Shown: positions 11,301-23,880 of the stretch, one piece after another
How positions within the stretch are numbered: position 1 is the first letter of the stretch
Layout: each line of letters opens with the position of its first letter
Origin: Takakia lepidozioides
Taxonomy: Eukaryota; Streptophyta; Takakiopsida; Takakiales; Takakiaceae
Assembly (NCBI GenBank): GCA_030704615.1
Contig: CM060733.1
Span: 61,750,001 to 61,814,000 of the forward strand
Length of the DNA: 64,000 bases
Direction of reading: 5' to 3'
The notes under the pieces: generated by a model
What the model was told of the DNA's origin: nothing
The model's input: only the letters and a program-made list of their open reading frames with translations
Database searches by the model: none
Program-made: the position numbers and the translations under genes

Positions 11301-14300
11301 TAATCAACAATGGACCATTCCCCAGTTTGGGTTTTTTCACGAGTCCACTGCAAAGGGTCTTCTGTGGACCTATTGTTCAAGGTCAGAAGCTGAAGTTCTA
11401 CCAGCAAATTGATAAGTCTTTTACCATTAGAGTTATTGCTGATCCTCGCCAAAAAGCCCTATGATGTCGTCTTGTCGTAGACCCATGCCCAGCCAGGCAT
11501 TAAAGTCACCTAACAAGGCACATGGCCTTTGGTGAGGAACTTTATCTGGGTCAACACTAAGTGTTCCCTCTGTAGGCATTTAGACACATCCCACAAAGAG
11601 GTCCTTAGCCCTCAAGCCGCCCTTCAATTTCAATCTTAGCCGCATCCCCAACTAGCTTGTCTGAAGTTTCCCATGTCTCCTGACCAGCACAAATGTAAAT
11701 GCCATTTGCTTGAAGAATTTACTGAGGGATAGAGTTGAGCTCTTTGTTAGTAACTCAATAGGCGAAATTGCCAAGCTGATGAAAGACAAATGTTTGAATA
11801 GGGGCACGTGTACGGCGGGCGAAGGGACGGCGGCCACCCCAATTTCTAGATCTCGATGCTGATGTCAAGTTTGCCGATGTTGCGGGGCTGGGTGATATAC
11901 GCAAGGAGCTAGAGGAGATCGTTGACTTTTTTACTTATGGTGAAAAGTATCGGCGACGTGGTAGCAGAATCCCTGGTTTGTCCTGACCCAAGTCAGACTA
12001 TGCTGTGCAACACTTATTTTCTCTGATAAACTGTCTTTGATCTTCACCTTCCAACAAAAGATGGAACCCTTCTTCTAGTTGTAATAAAATCCTCAGAGAA
12101 GCTGCTCAAGGAAGACCCTGTCTACGACTCCAAGGCCAGTTGAGGTCTGATATACAATGGTGGAAAGGAGCTCTGGAGAGACTTGAGAGTCTAACTGGCT
12201 GTTGGCCATGGCAGCTGGGATATTGCTATGTGGAGAGCCAGGGACAGGGAAGACTCTTCTGGCCAAAGCAGTGGCAGGTGAGGCCGGGGTAAATTTTTTC
12301 TCTATCTCAGCATCCCAGTTCGTGGAGATTTACGTGGGAGTCGGAGCCTCTCGAGTGCGAGCTCTTTACAATGAAGCTAAAGATAATGTAAGGGTTCTGG
12401 TACTCACGTGATACTACTTGCTTTCTGTATATTGTGGTGGTTGCATAAAAAACCAATTGAGGGGGGAAAGCTTTCAATAGATTCCAGCTATCTACAAATC
12501 TACAGAATTAAAGCCTATCATGTGGTCTTTTTACACAGGCAGGAAACAAGAAATATTAAGCATCTTCGGATGACTGAAACGGGCTGATGTAATTGCTGGC
12601 CATATCTGTGTTCATAAGTCTACGTGTAACTATGGCAAAGGAACAGCTGCCTGGATCGAGTGCCTTGTCTTTTGATTGGCCTTCAAACTTCCCACCTCTG
12701 TCCATTGAATCATACCAAAGCTCCCAGCCTTCAGTTCAAACTGTCCATCTGTAGCAGTTTACAAGCTCCCCATGGTTACAAGCGGGCTGTTGGTACTCAG
12801 GTTGATTAATGCAAGTTCAAGTGTCTCCTGTGCAGGCGCCAGCTGTTGTGTTTATTGATGAGCTAGATGCCGTGGGGCGGCAGCGTGGTCTCATTGGAGG
12901 ATCTGGTGGGCAAGAGCGTGACTCAACCCTCAATCAGGTGCGTTACTCCAACATGTCTTTGCAGCTTTTTGGTAGCCACTGAAGAGAGGACAAACACAAC
13001 TATTAACTTGATTGTTGGCCCGTCCGGGTGGTTGCAGCTGCTGACCTGCTTGGATGGGTTTGAAGGGAGAGGAGAGGTGATCACCATAGCTGCCACCAAC
13101 AGGCCTGATATTCTGGATACCGCTTTGGTGCGACCTGGTCGATTTGACCGCAAAATCTACATTCCCAAGCCTGGTATTAAGGGTCGTGCAGAAATTCTCA
13201 AGGTATTTGACATACTCCATATTGCTTTCCAATGCTGTAAGTTCGTTCCTTACACTTGAGGTGGAACAACCTGCTGCAAGTTAGTGACCAAGTTTGTAGT
13301 TGGCCTCGTTGAAATTGGGAAGATCTTGACGGATGCCTAACGAGCTGCTGGGCATGCCTCAGGCCATAATTGGTACTTGGGTGATCTAACCAGTAAAGTA
13401 TGAAGCACTGTGGATTGTCAGGTACCATGAAGAAACAGACAGCTTTAGGAAGGAAATTGAGGTTGGCAAGGGTGCAGGTTCATGCAAGGAACAAACCAAT
13501 GGCAGAAGAGGTGGACTATGATGCTGTGGCAGAGATGACAGATGGAATGGTGGGAGCACAACTGGCCAACATTCTGGATGTAGCTGCCCTCGCTGTTCTT
13601 CGGGACCGCCGCAGTGAGGTGTGACAAAATGTCCTTCAGTCTCACCCCATCAGAAATGATGGCATCACTACAGGCTCTGATGTTTAACTACAACATGTAT
13701 AGCTTTGAAAACAGGAATGGTGGCCCAGAAGTCAAAAGTAGATCCAAAAACTGACTAAGCATTGACGGAATTTACAAACTACTTTGGTTCAGACTTTGAG
13801 TCCATGGGTGAGAGTTGCGCAAGGTAGTCAGCCTTCTTTGTCATTCAGGACCAAAAAAAGAACACATGAAAATCTGCAGGTTGTAGTTGAAACAGGCTGT
13901 TTTTTGACACTTAGTGTCCAGAGACTGGGGGGGGCACTTGAGATTTGTTCGGGATGGGGTTCCTTACTGTGGAGGTTGAGATTCCAGAAAGGATGGAAGA
14001 AATTGCACTTTTGAAAGCCAGCAAGCAGACACATTGTCCAGAGGCATGCATAACAATCCAGAGCTGCTATGATGTCAGCAAGGGACAGTAGGCCATGGAC
14101 CCAACCAGACTTTGCTATCCAACTGAATGGATGCGTGTGTCCAATTCCAGATCGTTATAGAATAGCTCAGACTCTCAAGTTGTTATGGTATTGTTGGAGT
14201 GCTTTCTTGGTGGGGACAGATTACCACGGATGATTTGCTAGAAGCTGCACAGCTGGAGGAAGGTGGCCACCCAGATCCACGCCCACGGAGTGAATACTTG

Positions 14301-16634
14301 TTGCGTATGCTGGCTCTCAATGAGGCCTCCATGGCAACCATGGCTGTCAACTGCCCGGACTTGAACCAAATTCAACTGGTATTTGCCACTCTCTCTGAAA
14401 CGTCTCTGCTACTTTTGCATCAACATTTGAAATGCTCACTCAGAAATATACTCTCCTTCTGTCAGCATGGTCTTATTTATTCACTTCATAATTGGTCTAT
14501 CTGCCAACTGGATCATCTTTGCTTTGTTTTCCTTACATGGTGGTTACATCAGTCTGGAAACAGGGTAGTTTGTTGTATTCCAGAAAGAAAGAATTGCTGA
14601 TGAGGACAGATTCTTTACAGTTGACAATTGTGCCGAGGATGGGGGAGGAGAAAGGGGCAGTTCGGTTCCGTGCTGATCACACCAAGTTTGAATCTCAATC
14701 TGTCAGGTATTGGCCCTCTTGAACATTGACACTCATTTCAGGTTCAGGAGATTTGCACCTAATGTGAACCTAATGTGATTAGAAGGAGACATGTATATAC
14801 ATCCACGGGAGGCCAGAGGGCACATTGGAAGAGAGAGATAGCGCTGAAGTGATATAAAGTTGACATACTGTCCGTTTGTGGGATTTCTACCACTAGGTGT
14901 GAAATGCCTGAAATTGCCATGGCGCTAGCTCACCGCCAACGGTAACCTGAATCAAGAGTGATGCTCTACTCCTGGATACAGTCACAGATGTGACACTGCA
15001 GATGCAGTGTCTGGAGAAGGGCAGAGCAAGGAGTGCTCTGGATAGGTGTCTCAAATGCAGTTTTCTATTTCTGTGCACTATAGTTTCCTACTAACTGTAT
15101 TTATCCTTGCCCAATGGGGCTTCGCAGCCGGCAGGGAATGCTGGACTACATCACAGTGCAGCTGGCGCCACGTGCAGCTGATGAGCTTTGGAATGGTGCT
15201 GACCAGGTCTGTACGATCCTTCAGCCTGCCATTAATTTTTTGCTGCGAAAAGTTTCAGACTTTGTTAGGAGTTGTGTATAACCTTTGTTACTTGGGGGAG
15301 ATAGAGAGATGACATGGACACATAATGGCTGGTATTGTTTAAGAAATCCTCCTCACCATTTATCTCACGTGCAAAATCGTAACCTGCATGGTCTCTTGTG
15401 TATGAAATATTTTTTGAGACCCTGCGGCTCTTGCCTATTTAAGGGGATAGGGTTGGCGTACAGAGGTCTTAAAGGCCTAGTGATCCAGTTATTTATAGAC
15501 TTTAGGACAGGATCCAAGTGCTTTAGGTGGGCTCCAGCAGTGCAAATGATCTACTAACTGATTTTGCAAGCACAAAAGTGACTCTAACCCTTTAGCTCTT
15601 TAAGAGGAACTCTCTAATGGGACCAGAGATGTATGATGCTGGGCTGGCAGATGAGCACCATATGGGCAGATACAGTGGACCAGGCTCGCAGCACCGCACG
15701 TGACTTTGTGTTTGCAGGCCTTTCTGACCGGGCTGACCTTTATGGCCTCTTTGACTGTTGGAATGACTATGACCGTGTAAAGGTACTACTTCCTCCCTGA
15801 CACCTTGCCCTGTGGCTACCTCTGTCCATTCCGTTAGGGAATCAGTCTAGTGCTCGTGTCATCTTGGGCCCATATGTGGAATCCTTGCTTAATCTGTACA
15901 TGGATACTCTGACATACCTCAACTATTTCTAGCTGTTGCTGGTACAAAAATTGTTGCTTTACACAGCTACAAGCTGATGAAAGAGTTTAGGGTATTCTGA
16001 ATGATCTTGTGGTGTGATTTTTGTCACAGGCAGTGGATGTTGAGGCACTGAAAATTGTGGAGAACTGCTATCAACGTGCACTTGAGGTTAGCCGGCCCCG
16101 TCTAAAATACTTTTTACTAAATGTTGTTTGACTAGCTAGATTATGTTCCCACTGTGACTTTGATAGTCAACATTCTGCTTCTATCTGTCATACACTGTAG
16201 GCAATGGTGTACTCTTAGCATCGTTGTCACTGGCTTGACTAGGATGTCAATAATCGGACTTCATATGAAGTAGAGCTCCTTGAAGTATCTGGTGTGAACC
16301 TCCCCTTGCAGTGGCCATAGGAAATCTTTCGAGTACCTATATTCACCAGAATTTGGAAACCGCTGTCAAGGTATAGTCCAGACATCTAGACAACAAAGTG
16401 ACATTCTGTTGGGTGTTATATTAGTTTTTGCAGCGGAACCGGGACCTGGTTGATGAGTTGGTGGAGTGCCTGGTGAAAGATCGGGTCATTCGGCAAGCAG
16501 AGTTTGCACAGTTCGTTGATAGGTATGGCAACCTCGACAAGCCAGCTCCATCACCCATGGAAGTACGGAATCGTGAGCTCGCAGTCTTCCAGGAACAAAT
16601 GATTGCGCAAAAGCGTAGTTCCCATGGTGTGTAG
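5344..16634 (+). CDS. FTSHI2: FtsHi2 plastid AAA+ pseudoprotease, 14 exons
   Basis: FtsHi2 (EMB2083) is a membrane-bound FtsH-like AAA+ subunit of the plastid inner-envelope import motor/FtsH12 complex, essential in Arabidopsis. Exons that join in phase: 5344-5658, 5901-7004, 7154-7271, 11802-11975, 12215-12387, 12836-12937, 13038-13202, 13478-13618, 14220-14378, 14621-14706, 15128-15206, 15651-15782, 16030-16086 and 16434-16634. They total 3006 nt (1001 aa), all with GT-AG borders. Residues 1-105 carry only two acidic residues, as in a transit peptide; a second ATG at 5377 is also plausible. A coiled coil spans about 315-395 and a membrane segment 413-433. Walker A is GEPGTGKT (about 577-584), Walker B is VVFIDELD, and the Arg fingers lie in VRPGRFDRK. 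The protease HEXXH is replaced by NEASM (798-802), the FtsHi signature, so it should be ATPase-competent but proteolytically dead. Exon 1 and the end of exon 2 (7004 or 6989) are the least certain parts. Confidence 0.92.
7439..8608 (-). mobile_element. 5'-truncated LINE copy 1 in FTSHI2 intron 3
   Basis: This is a minus-strand LINE fragment antisense to FtsHi2. Its 3' terminus (TGTACTCATAAGAC on the plus strand, starting at 7440) matches six other copies in the window. It encodes the RT thumb region ([26 protein letters not shown]) and the C-terminal zinc motif ([17 protein letters not shown]), split by a frameshift near 8100. Homology to the larger copy stops at about 8608. The octamer AAGAGAGA flanks both sides (7431-7438 and 8609-8616) and is a plausible but short target-site duplication. 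Confidence 0.85.
8829..11720 (-). mobile_element. degenerate LINE copy 2 in FTSHI2 intron 3
   Basis: This is a second minus-strand copy of the same LINE, older and internally deleted. From its 3' end (about 8831) it shows the C-terminal region and thumb (9233-9715), then the RT palm C region ([24 protein letters not shown], about 9886-10095). About 660 bp around RT motifs A and B are missing relative to the copy at 42-46 kb. Unrelated sequence sits at about 10135-10480. Linker and endonuclease pieces follow (10500-11720), including a readable [12 protein letters not shown] segment near 11220 in a shifted frame. It ends about 80 bp before the exon 4 acceptor, leaving that splice site intact. 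Confidence 0.8.
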
Positions 16635-17311
16635 GGGCATCCCACATGGCTGAGAAAGTGTATGGTAAAAGAAGACATGACCTCTCAAGATGGATCCCCC
16701 ATCTTGTAACATGTCATCATTCCATCGTGATCTCAAAGTAGTAATGAGGAGATGTAAAGTGTGGCTTAACCACAGGTCAATTGAGCCTGTGTGTTCGCCA
16801 CCCAATATTGTTCAACAGATCATCTAGATCAACTGGGCTAGCATTCTAGGCCAGAGCATCCTAACCATGTTTTCAGTCTAAGGTCCAACACAACATTCAA
16901 AATCTCCACCAATTGCATTTGCTTCATTAGTGAACCATCAAACCATTATGTGGAGGCTAACTATGTCATGTCCTTTGTCATCTCCAACAGCAGCTGGACT
17001 GGGAAAGCTGTGTAGAATGCTGGTACAAAGTAGTGGAAGTGAATTTTGAGGACTCCGAAGAATTCGCGATTTTGGGAAAAGATTGTAAACTAAAAAGAAT
17101 CCCAAGTGCAGATAGCATACTTAAGAATTACTAAAATACCATGAGTAATCGCCATGTGTTCCACAACCTTTCCCTCGCACAAGTTGTGGAGCAGTCGCCA
17201 TAGTTTCTATGCGTTGAATGCAGCAAAGGACCAACCAATGCATGATGAGGAGGTAGTATCAAGTCTTTAGACTTGTGGCATAATTAAAAGAAGGTACATG
17301 AAATCTGAGCA
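16635..17311. other. 3' flank of FTSHI2, no gene seen
   Basis: This should contain the FtsHi2 3' untranslated region. I see no long open frame, repeat or RNA gene. No single polyadenylation signal stands out. Confidence 0.4.
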
Positions 17312-18650
17312 TTAACCCCTAAAGGACGAAGCGACCCAAACTGGGTCGGTTAGATTTTGAAAAGTGTTTGGTTATCACTGGGGTTAAGCCTGATTTGGGC
17401 ATGTTTAGGCTCATCGGATAGGTAATCGCGTCAGCTATGAGGTGGCATTTCCCAATTCATCATTGGGCGTGGCCCAGCCACGTGGAACACCTAGAGTCTT
17501 CCACACTTGTGGTTTTCAGCCCCATTTTGGGCAGCTAACCTGCCCTCCATCCTACGTGTCAACAAGGGTCAGGTTAGGGAGAAATTCCACGCACCCCCAC
17601 TTGCGCAGGGTGGCGCGTCTCCCAACACCCTTTATTGCGCCCCCTCCACCCTAAAGTTGGCAGGCAAAGGCACCCCCCGAAAACCCACATACCTTAGGGC
17701 TACAGGCCAAAAAGTATAGGCAAACATAGGTGCACATGGAGAAGTCATGGGCAGGGGAAAAAATCATATGAAGGGAGGCTCTGATTGGCGAAAAAGTTTC
17801 TTTGTGCTTACACAAACCTGCCCACTACAGTACAACCAGAGCGATTGACAATTCAACGGTTCAGATCTTTTCACCGAATTTTCTAATAGGGTTTTGTGCT
17901 TGCCCCTTTGAAATTGGGACCCAAATTGGCCATACAAAGCAGCCCACATGAGAACATGTCAGAAAAAAACTGAAATTTTCAGGGCAGATGTCTTACCTGG
18001 CAGGGTACAAGATTATGGTTTGTGTCATGTCAAGAAAATTCACAGCTGGGAAATTCGATAAGAAAAGCTGCGTTTTTTACCCCATTGTAAATAGGAAATT
18101 TGTTTTTGGCCCAACTTTCAACATTATAATCTTGCAATCAGGCAGTTCGATTTGGACCAGAGTTTTTGTGGTCGTAATGCACTGCCGTGCGCATCACGCT
18201 GATGTGGCAGGTTTTGATTGCGTACGAGGAGGCCTGCTATTTCCTGTAGCATGTGTCCTTCTTTTCATCTCGTATTTTGTGTCCTTCGTGTGTCCTTTAT
18301 GATGTGACAGGGCTGAAAGACCTTACTCAGCAGGTCACTTTATGACCTGCTCCATCCTTAGCGACAGTGACATTACGTCGTGTAGCGCACTGGAGCGCGA
18401 CCTCTACGGGCAGTAGCAGGTCGCGGTGACTAGCTCGACGCTCCCGCGTCTCGTCACGCACAGCTCCTGCTACGGCCCGTAGCGGCCGCGCTCCAGTGCG
18501 CTACCTAGTACATAGCTGGGGTAGGCAGGAACATTACAACGGTCAGTTTTACAGGGCCTGAGGAAATCTCAAGATATAAATTATTTAGTGGGGAAGGGTC
18601 AACTTTTGGGGGGTGGACCCAAAAATTGGGGTTACTCCTTTAGGGTTTAA
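17312..18650. mobile_element. candidate piggyBac-like non-autonomous element
   Basis: Both ends are TTAA (17312-17315 and 18647-18650). Inside them are inverted termini: CCCCTAAAGGA on the left and, read inward from the right, ACCCTAAAGGA. Each end is followed by a CCCAA...TGGGT-like fold-back. There is no transposase frame in the 1.34 kb. TTAA targets with CCC-starting termini are typical of the piggyBac superfamily; assignment rests on the ends only. Confidence 0.45.
18382..18504. repeat. GC-rich 123-bp imperfect palindrome
   Basis: The left arm 18382-18421 begins GTAGCGCACTGGAGCGCG, and the right arm (about 18465-18504) is its near-exact reverse complement, ending CGCGCTCCAGTGCGCTAC. Arms of about 38 bp enclose a GC-rich centre with its own smaller complementarity (GCGGTGAC with GTCACGC). 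It lies inside the TTAA-bounded candidate element. Confidence 0.85.
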
Positions 18651-19828
18651 GCCTTGGGGTGCCTCCTGGCGAGGTTACCTACTATGAAAGACGTTTTGAC
18701 AGAGCCCTTTTAAAAGACGTTATTTTCTCCTATCACTAAAATTAATGGGTGAGCCGCCGCCCGAAGCCCGGGTGTTTCGGTTCAAAAGAAAAAATTAAAA
18801 ATTAAAAAAGAAAATGATATACCCGCCCAACGTTGATCCACGTCAGAGTGACTGCTGTGATGACTAAGCCATTGAAGGTCACGGCGATGGCGCCGTCTCT
18901 CTTCACAACGACTGTTCTCTTCTGAGAATGTGATTGCAGAGATGGAGGAAGAAGGACCTGCGTGTGCGTATGAAGGCCTAGAAAGCGACCGTCACACCGG
19001 CACTGTGGTGCCGCCAACTACTCCCGAGTCACCAAAAACCGAGTGTGTGCTTTTGTAGTTACCTGGCCTAATTAAGTAGTGGCTTGCTTGAGTTTGTGCT
19101 TGAGAGTCACCTACCAATATCTCTGCACCACCCATACTACACTCTTGTCGAGCTCACGAAAGTGATAGTGATGATCAACACGATCAGACCTCCACCCATG
19201 CTCTAGACATGACAAGTGAATAGGTGTCACACGGAAATTCAGAGACCTGTAAGAGCTGAAGCGAATAAGAGAGGAGACAAAGTCTCCTGGAGCTGGTAAT
19301 TCAGCAGGGCCCACCCAAAAGAAACATTTTGTTGAAGGCTTACATGGTAACTCAGGGAGATGAAAGTGTGGCAATCCATGCATGCACAGAACCCAAGAAA
19401 CCATTGTAGCTGGTCTTCCTCCGGCCTCCAAAGATTGAGAGAGTTAAACGGCGCCTAACCGTCAATTACGGTGTGCTAACCGACACGATCTTTAAGGTGC
19501 CATACCTAATCAGAAGTGGATTCAACTCCACATTTACCAACTCAACCCGCATTATTTCTTTAACTGATGAATCATCGTGCATCTTAAATTAATATCGGTT
19601 TTAGATGGGGCTTGCAATGGGCGAAACTAGTGTATTGATTGAATGTCTGATTTTTCAAGGCCCCCATAGCACGGGATACCCAAAAGGCCATGCTTCACAT
19701 GCCTTGCGAAAAGGATGCATATTGCAACGGCCTGTCATGATAGGTGAAAGGAGAAAGGAGGAGGACTTTGGTAGTTCGACAAGGAGCAGGCCCAAGAGAT
19801 CTACGGAAAGGGAGGGCAGGTTGATTAG

Positions 19829-19869
<41 letters not shown>

Positions 19870-21778
19870 GCACGGGTAGGTGCAAACGGTCGGACGTCTC
19901 TCGACGAGCCAAAGGGGCTTTGGGGAGGAGGGAAGGGAGAAGGGAAGATGGTGGAAGCGGTTCGATTCCTGGAGAATGGGACCAAGCCAACAATAAGGAG
20001 AAGTTTACGAGGCTTGCTAGTTAGCTAACAACTATCTCAGGAGTGTGTCTAGATAGTGCCGTTAGATGAAAAGACCTCGGTGAAGAAGGTATTCTTCAAT
20101 CCTTCTCTGAATGTAGATGAGGAGTAAGGAGTAAGCTGTTTAAAAATAGAGGAGAAGCGGCTCCTGAGACAGAAAAATTTCTTGGTACGGAGATCAGCGG
20201 AATAGTGAGATCCGACTACGATCGTTCGAAGTAGTAAATTGATTTGTGTGATCTGTCTTGGTGGGAAGAGGACCCAATGTTTGGAAATCTTAAAAGGGAT
20301 CATTATAGGCTGATTAAATATGGTCGGTGTTCGCGGGCCTGTATGTGGACCTTTTTAAGGAAAATATTACAGTTGTCTTATCTCCGCTTGGACTCGCAAT
20401 TTGTCCGGCTTTCCCTCCATTTCTACTATGAGGAACAAAGGTACGGTATATGCAGAAGTGAACTTCTAACCCACTCCTAATTCGGCATAGACGGCTGGAG
20501 AGATGAAGTCGAGCAACACTGTCGGTTTAGCATCCTAGACACGGGAATTGGAGGTGGGCCCTCTGAATCCCATCAAGACGCGTCAAAAGAGGACGCGTTG
20601 AACTCCAATCTTGCGAGGAAGATAACCCAACCTCCAGGCTTTGCATAGAAGGGCTGAGCTCCATCCATCGCTCTTGAGCGTAATAAGCAGAATAAGTACA
20701 GTGGCGCGTGTAGACTTCACAACAAAAAGTAGTAACAAAGCATCCATGCAGTGTTTTCAATCTCTGTCCCACTACTTATTAGCAGGCTAAACAACTACAG
20801 TACAATCCATTGGCTTGTATTATTCTTTCCCCTGATAAGCCGGTCTCTGTTACTTGAGCAGCCTTGAGGAGCATTGGATTTGGTTCATGCATCTTGCAAA
20901 CATGGCAAAATAAGTCCGCCGGGGACTTACTCATGAAGTATTCCAACCAACAAAAGTACATAAAATATTTTTACTACTTAGGAACTATGAGGGGCCCAAC
21001 TAAGTTTGACCTCACCATCTTTGGTAGGGAAGGGCCCACTTATAGGTAGGGCCACTGTAGACACACACCATGAAACCAGAGGTCAAAATCACTTTTCAAG
21101 CCGCAGTGGGTGGGATAAAGTGAACTGTGAGAAGCCAATAATAGACGATAGTAGAAAATTATTGACTTTACCCATCTGCTTTGTCTTTGCATTGGGTTGC
21201 AAGGGTTGCTTCATGGTCATGCAGAGAGATTGCTGGAGTGGCTGAAAATGTAACTGCTTGGCAACAATATTTGATTTTTTTTTCACATAATGACCGTTTA
21301 GACGGTTAGGCAACAGTTGGGATAATACAAAATGTTGTCCTAGATTTTTGCAGTTGGAAGTTGCCACATGGACATTGCGTTTCCCATGTCTAGTATCCAT
21401 AGGCCGAATGAACCAATTAATCCAATGAATGACTACATACCAAGGCTACATTTCATGTAAAGTGGACAAACATTTTTAACAGAAAAGTTAAAAGGGAACA
21501 AAAGCCTTTTTGAACAAATAAGAAAAATATCAGGGGGGGTGCCTCCTTTTTCATCCTCCATGGTTGTACTCGCTTCCAATTCGATCAAGACACTTGCCAC
21601 CAGAATAGTCCGTCTTTTAATGAATAACATCTGGTCAAGTTCTTGTGCATGCCATGCCACCTGGGTGATGCAGGGCTCAAATCTTGTTACCGTGAGATTT
21701 ATGTGATCTTCCAGATTTTTACTACCTATTCATAATTACCATACAACAGGGCTTGCATGAATTCCATGCATTTGTTCG
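18651..21778. other. intergenic, low complexity, no gene recognised
   Basis: The region holds A-rich tracts near 18786-18812 and a GA microsatellite near 19830-19862. An open frame at 19605-20024 (plus) runs through the GA repeat and has the composition of an accidental frame. An 81-codon minus-strand frame at 20527-20772 is unrecognised. I find no conserved domain, tRNA or clear transposon. Confidence 0.4.
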
Positions 21779-22011
21779 TTTATTTTTTAAAGGGAAATCC
21801 TGGGGAGCTTCCGCTCACACATAAGGCCCTTGAGGGGAAAATAACCTCATAGTAACCTAGCATGAGGCACGGAGCACAAGGCTCTAGGGACATTGCCCAA
21901 GGGAAAGGGGGGGGGGGGGGGGAGATTATACCATACCCTACAAGCTAGCAGGTTTTGAACCCAGGATCACCTGGGTGGCACTCAGTGCTCTATCCAACTG
22001 AGCTACCGACA
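21779..22011 (-). mobile_element. tRNA-derived SINE, copy 1
   Basis: Read on the minus strand from 22011 it begins like a tRNA: GTCGGTAGCTCAGTTGG (A box), then GATCCTGGGTTCAAAACC (B box at 21951-21961). A non-tRNA body and an A/T-rich 3' end near 21779 follow. It is about 230 bp. The second copy at 24577-24795 shares both the tRNA head and the body (GAAAATAACCTC, AGTAACCT). A 16-G run (plus strand, 21907-21922) interrupts the body. It is a Pol III-type retroposon, not a functional tRNA. Confidence 0.8.
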
Positions 22012-22564
22012 TGTGGTTGTTTTTTATTTCCTCACAACAACCAGGGCTTCGCGTTGCTCCGCAGTACTAGCGACGAATTCCAAGAACCACGATCAATTTT
22101 CACAAAAAGGGCGGGGTCATCCACATGGTGTTACATACACACATGCCGTGCTTCATTGTTTCGGGCAAGAAGAATGGAGAAGTGTTGCCAAAGCGACCAT
22201 GTCACGTCTCCCTATTTCATTGATGCAACTACCTCTAACTACGCCCAAGAAGTGAAGGGGAGTTGAACCCCTTCTTTCTCTGTATTTTGCCCATCGTTTA
22301 ACGTACGTTTCGTTTTGATCGGAAGTCGGTTGTTTATATCTTTTTCCTCGCTCATCATTTGTCTCTCATCATTTAATTTTATTGTCATGATCATCTTGAT
22401 AAAAGATAATTGTCTTCATAACAAATGATTGTGTTGATAAAAAAATAATTGTCATGACATTGATAATTGTATTCAATGTTTTACACAGTTTGGTCAAAGA
22501 GTTTACCAAACTACGATAAAAATTTATGCATATTTTCTACATGTAAAGGAGCTTTGGCCAACAC

Positions 22565-23880
22565 TTTGACTCCTAGAAAGAAATGTTGTGTTCCTTCAAC
22601 CTCGACCTTGTATCAAGGCAGCTAGCTCTGCTTTCATCAAGACCTCATTAAGGCCATCATAGATATTGTACACTCATCTCCAATACAAATTCATCTCCAC
22701 AAAGTCAGATCCCATATTGGTATCATAGGTAATGAGATAGCATACGAACTTGCCCAACTTGGAACCATCCAACCTACTACTTACCCCACGACTGACCCTA
22801 TTCACCTGTCACACACATCCATTCTGGCTGACATCCACTAAAGCTACATTCCCGGACATAGCCCCCATTGACCTTCATGCATATATGGCAGAAGAAACTA
22901 TGGATCAAATCCGTGCATCCCCCACCTATCTAAAACCCTACATATCCAAATGGGTTACGCCACCTCAGTTGCTCCACCGTATGTCTAATCACTTCTGGAA
23001 ATCTCCAATAATCACTGATGCCCAAATTAAACAAACGCTCCGATTTCGATACGGACAATACTTGGGCAATCAACGGCGTAATTTATTTTGGCCTCTATTA
23101 TATCCTAACAAGCACTGCACATTATATTATTCACAACCCCCTCGAGTGGACACATGGCCGCATCTTCTTCTCCACCGTAAACATCTCATTATCCATGGAC
23201 TTCACATTACTCGACATAATCAAGGAGTTTGGCAACTCCATAAACTTTTTCTCACACACCCTAAAACTAGATGGTACAACCTCATTAATGCAGGCACAAC
23301 CGGACCACACAATACCTTCATGGTTGCTACCATGTACATGCGCTAATCACCCATGCCTCCTCTGTATGGCAAGATTATGTCCAGATATTCTTCTTGTCCA
23401 AGGACTCCTCATCTCGTCGGCAGCACCAACAGGTCCACTCCCCTCCCTCACTATCCACATCATTGAATTTACCTTATGTCATGACAGAGATCCCGACCAA
23501 TCCATTATGTTCAAACGTGAAAAATACGAACCCCTAGTTCTAGCCCTCCGTCAATATGGATGGAACACTGCCCCTCTGACAATTATCACTGCTATGTTAG
23601 AGGGGGAGCTCACTGTCACAACAATCTAATCCTAAAAGAAAACCTTAAACTACCTCATAAATATACCACCCCCCTATTACGAACATTACAATTCACGGCC
23701 ATCACTTCACTAACAGCCATTATCCTCAACAAAGGAAAGATTGAAAGTGGCCAGCTTGCCGCTTAGTAACTGGTTCTTGTTACCATAGAGCCCACCCCGA
23801 AAGGGGCAGTACCCACAGAGGGAAGAGGCTCTTATTTGCGCTAGCTTCGGCTGGCGTCATATATATATATATATATATAT
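22565..23880 (+). mobile_element. 3' part of a LINE with an RNase H domain
   Basis: This plus-strand fragment encodes the end of an RNase H domain (VRSHIGIIGNEIAYELAQLG, about 22701-22760). The expected final catalytic Asp of GNExAD is Tyr. Further on are TLRFRYGQYLGNQRR and, after a frameshift, a zinc-motif remnant (TWPHLLLH) followed by HITRHNQGVWQLHKLF, the usual C-terminal sequence of such elements. A structured 3' UTR module (GAGCCCACCCCGAAAGGGG) at about 23788-23860 precedes an (AT)n tail at 23861-23883. Several frameshifts show it is dead. The RT domain is absent. Confidence 0.75.
23788..23860 (+). repeat. double-hairpin module at LINE 3' end
   Basis: CCCCGAAAGGGG forms a GAAA-capped hairpin, enclosed by GAGCC / GGCTC pairing. 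A second hairpin, AGC-TTCG-GCT, follows. The same arrangement recurs at 32268-32340 in front of a LINE ORF1. Confidence 0.7.

Noticed and set aside
19605-20024. 139-codon plus-strand frame
   Set aside because: It runs through a GA microsatellite (RERERERERE), overlaps equally long frames on the other strand and resembles no family.
21940-22011. Possible functional tRNA gene on the minus strand
   Set aside because: It has A and B boxes but no closed acceptor stem or clear anticodon arm, and the similarity continues into a non-tRNA body shared with a second copy, so it is a SINE head.
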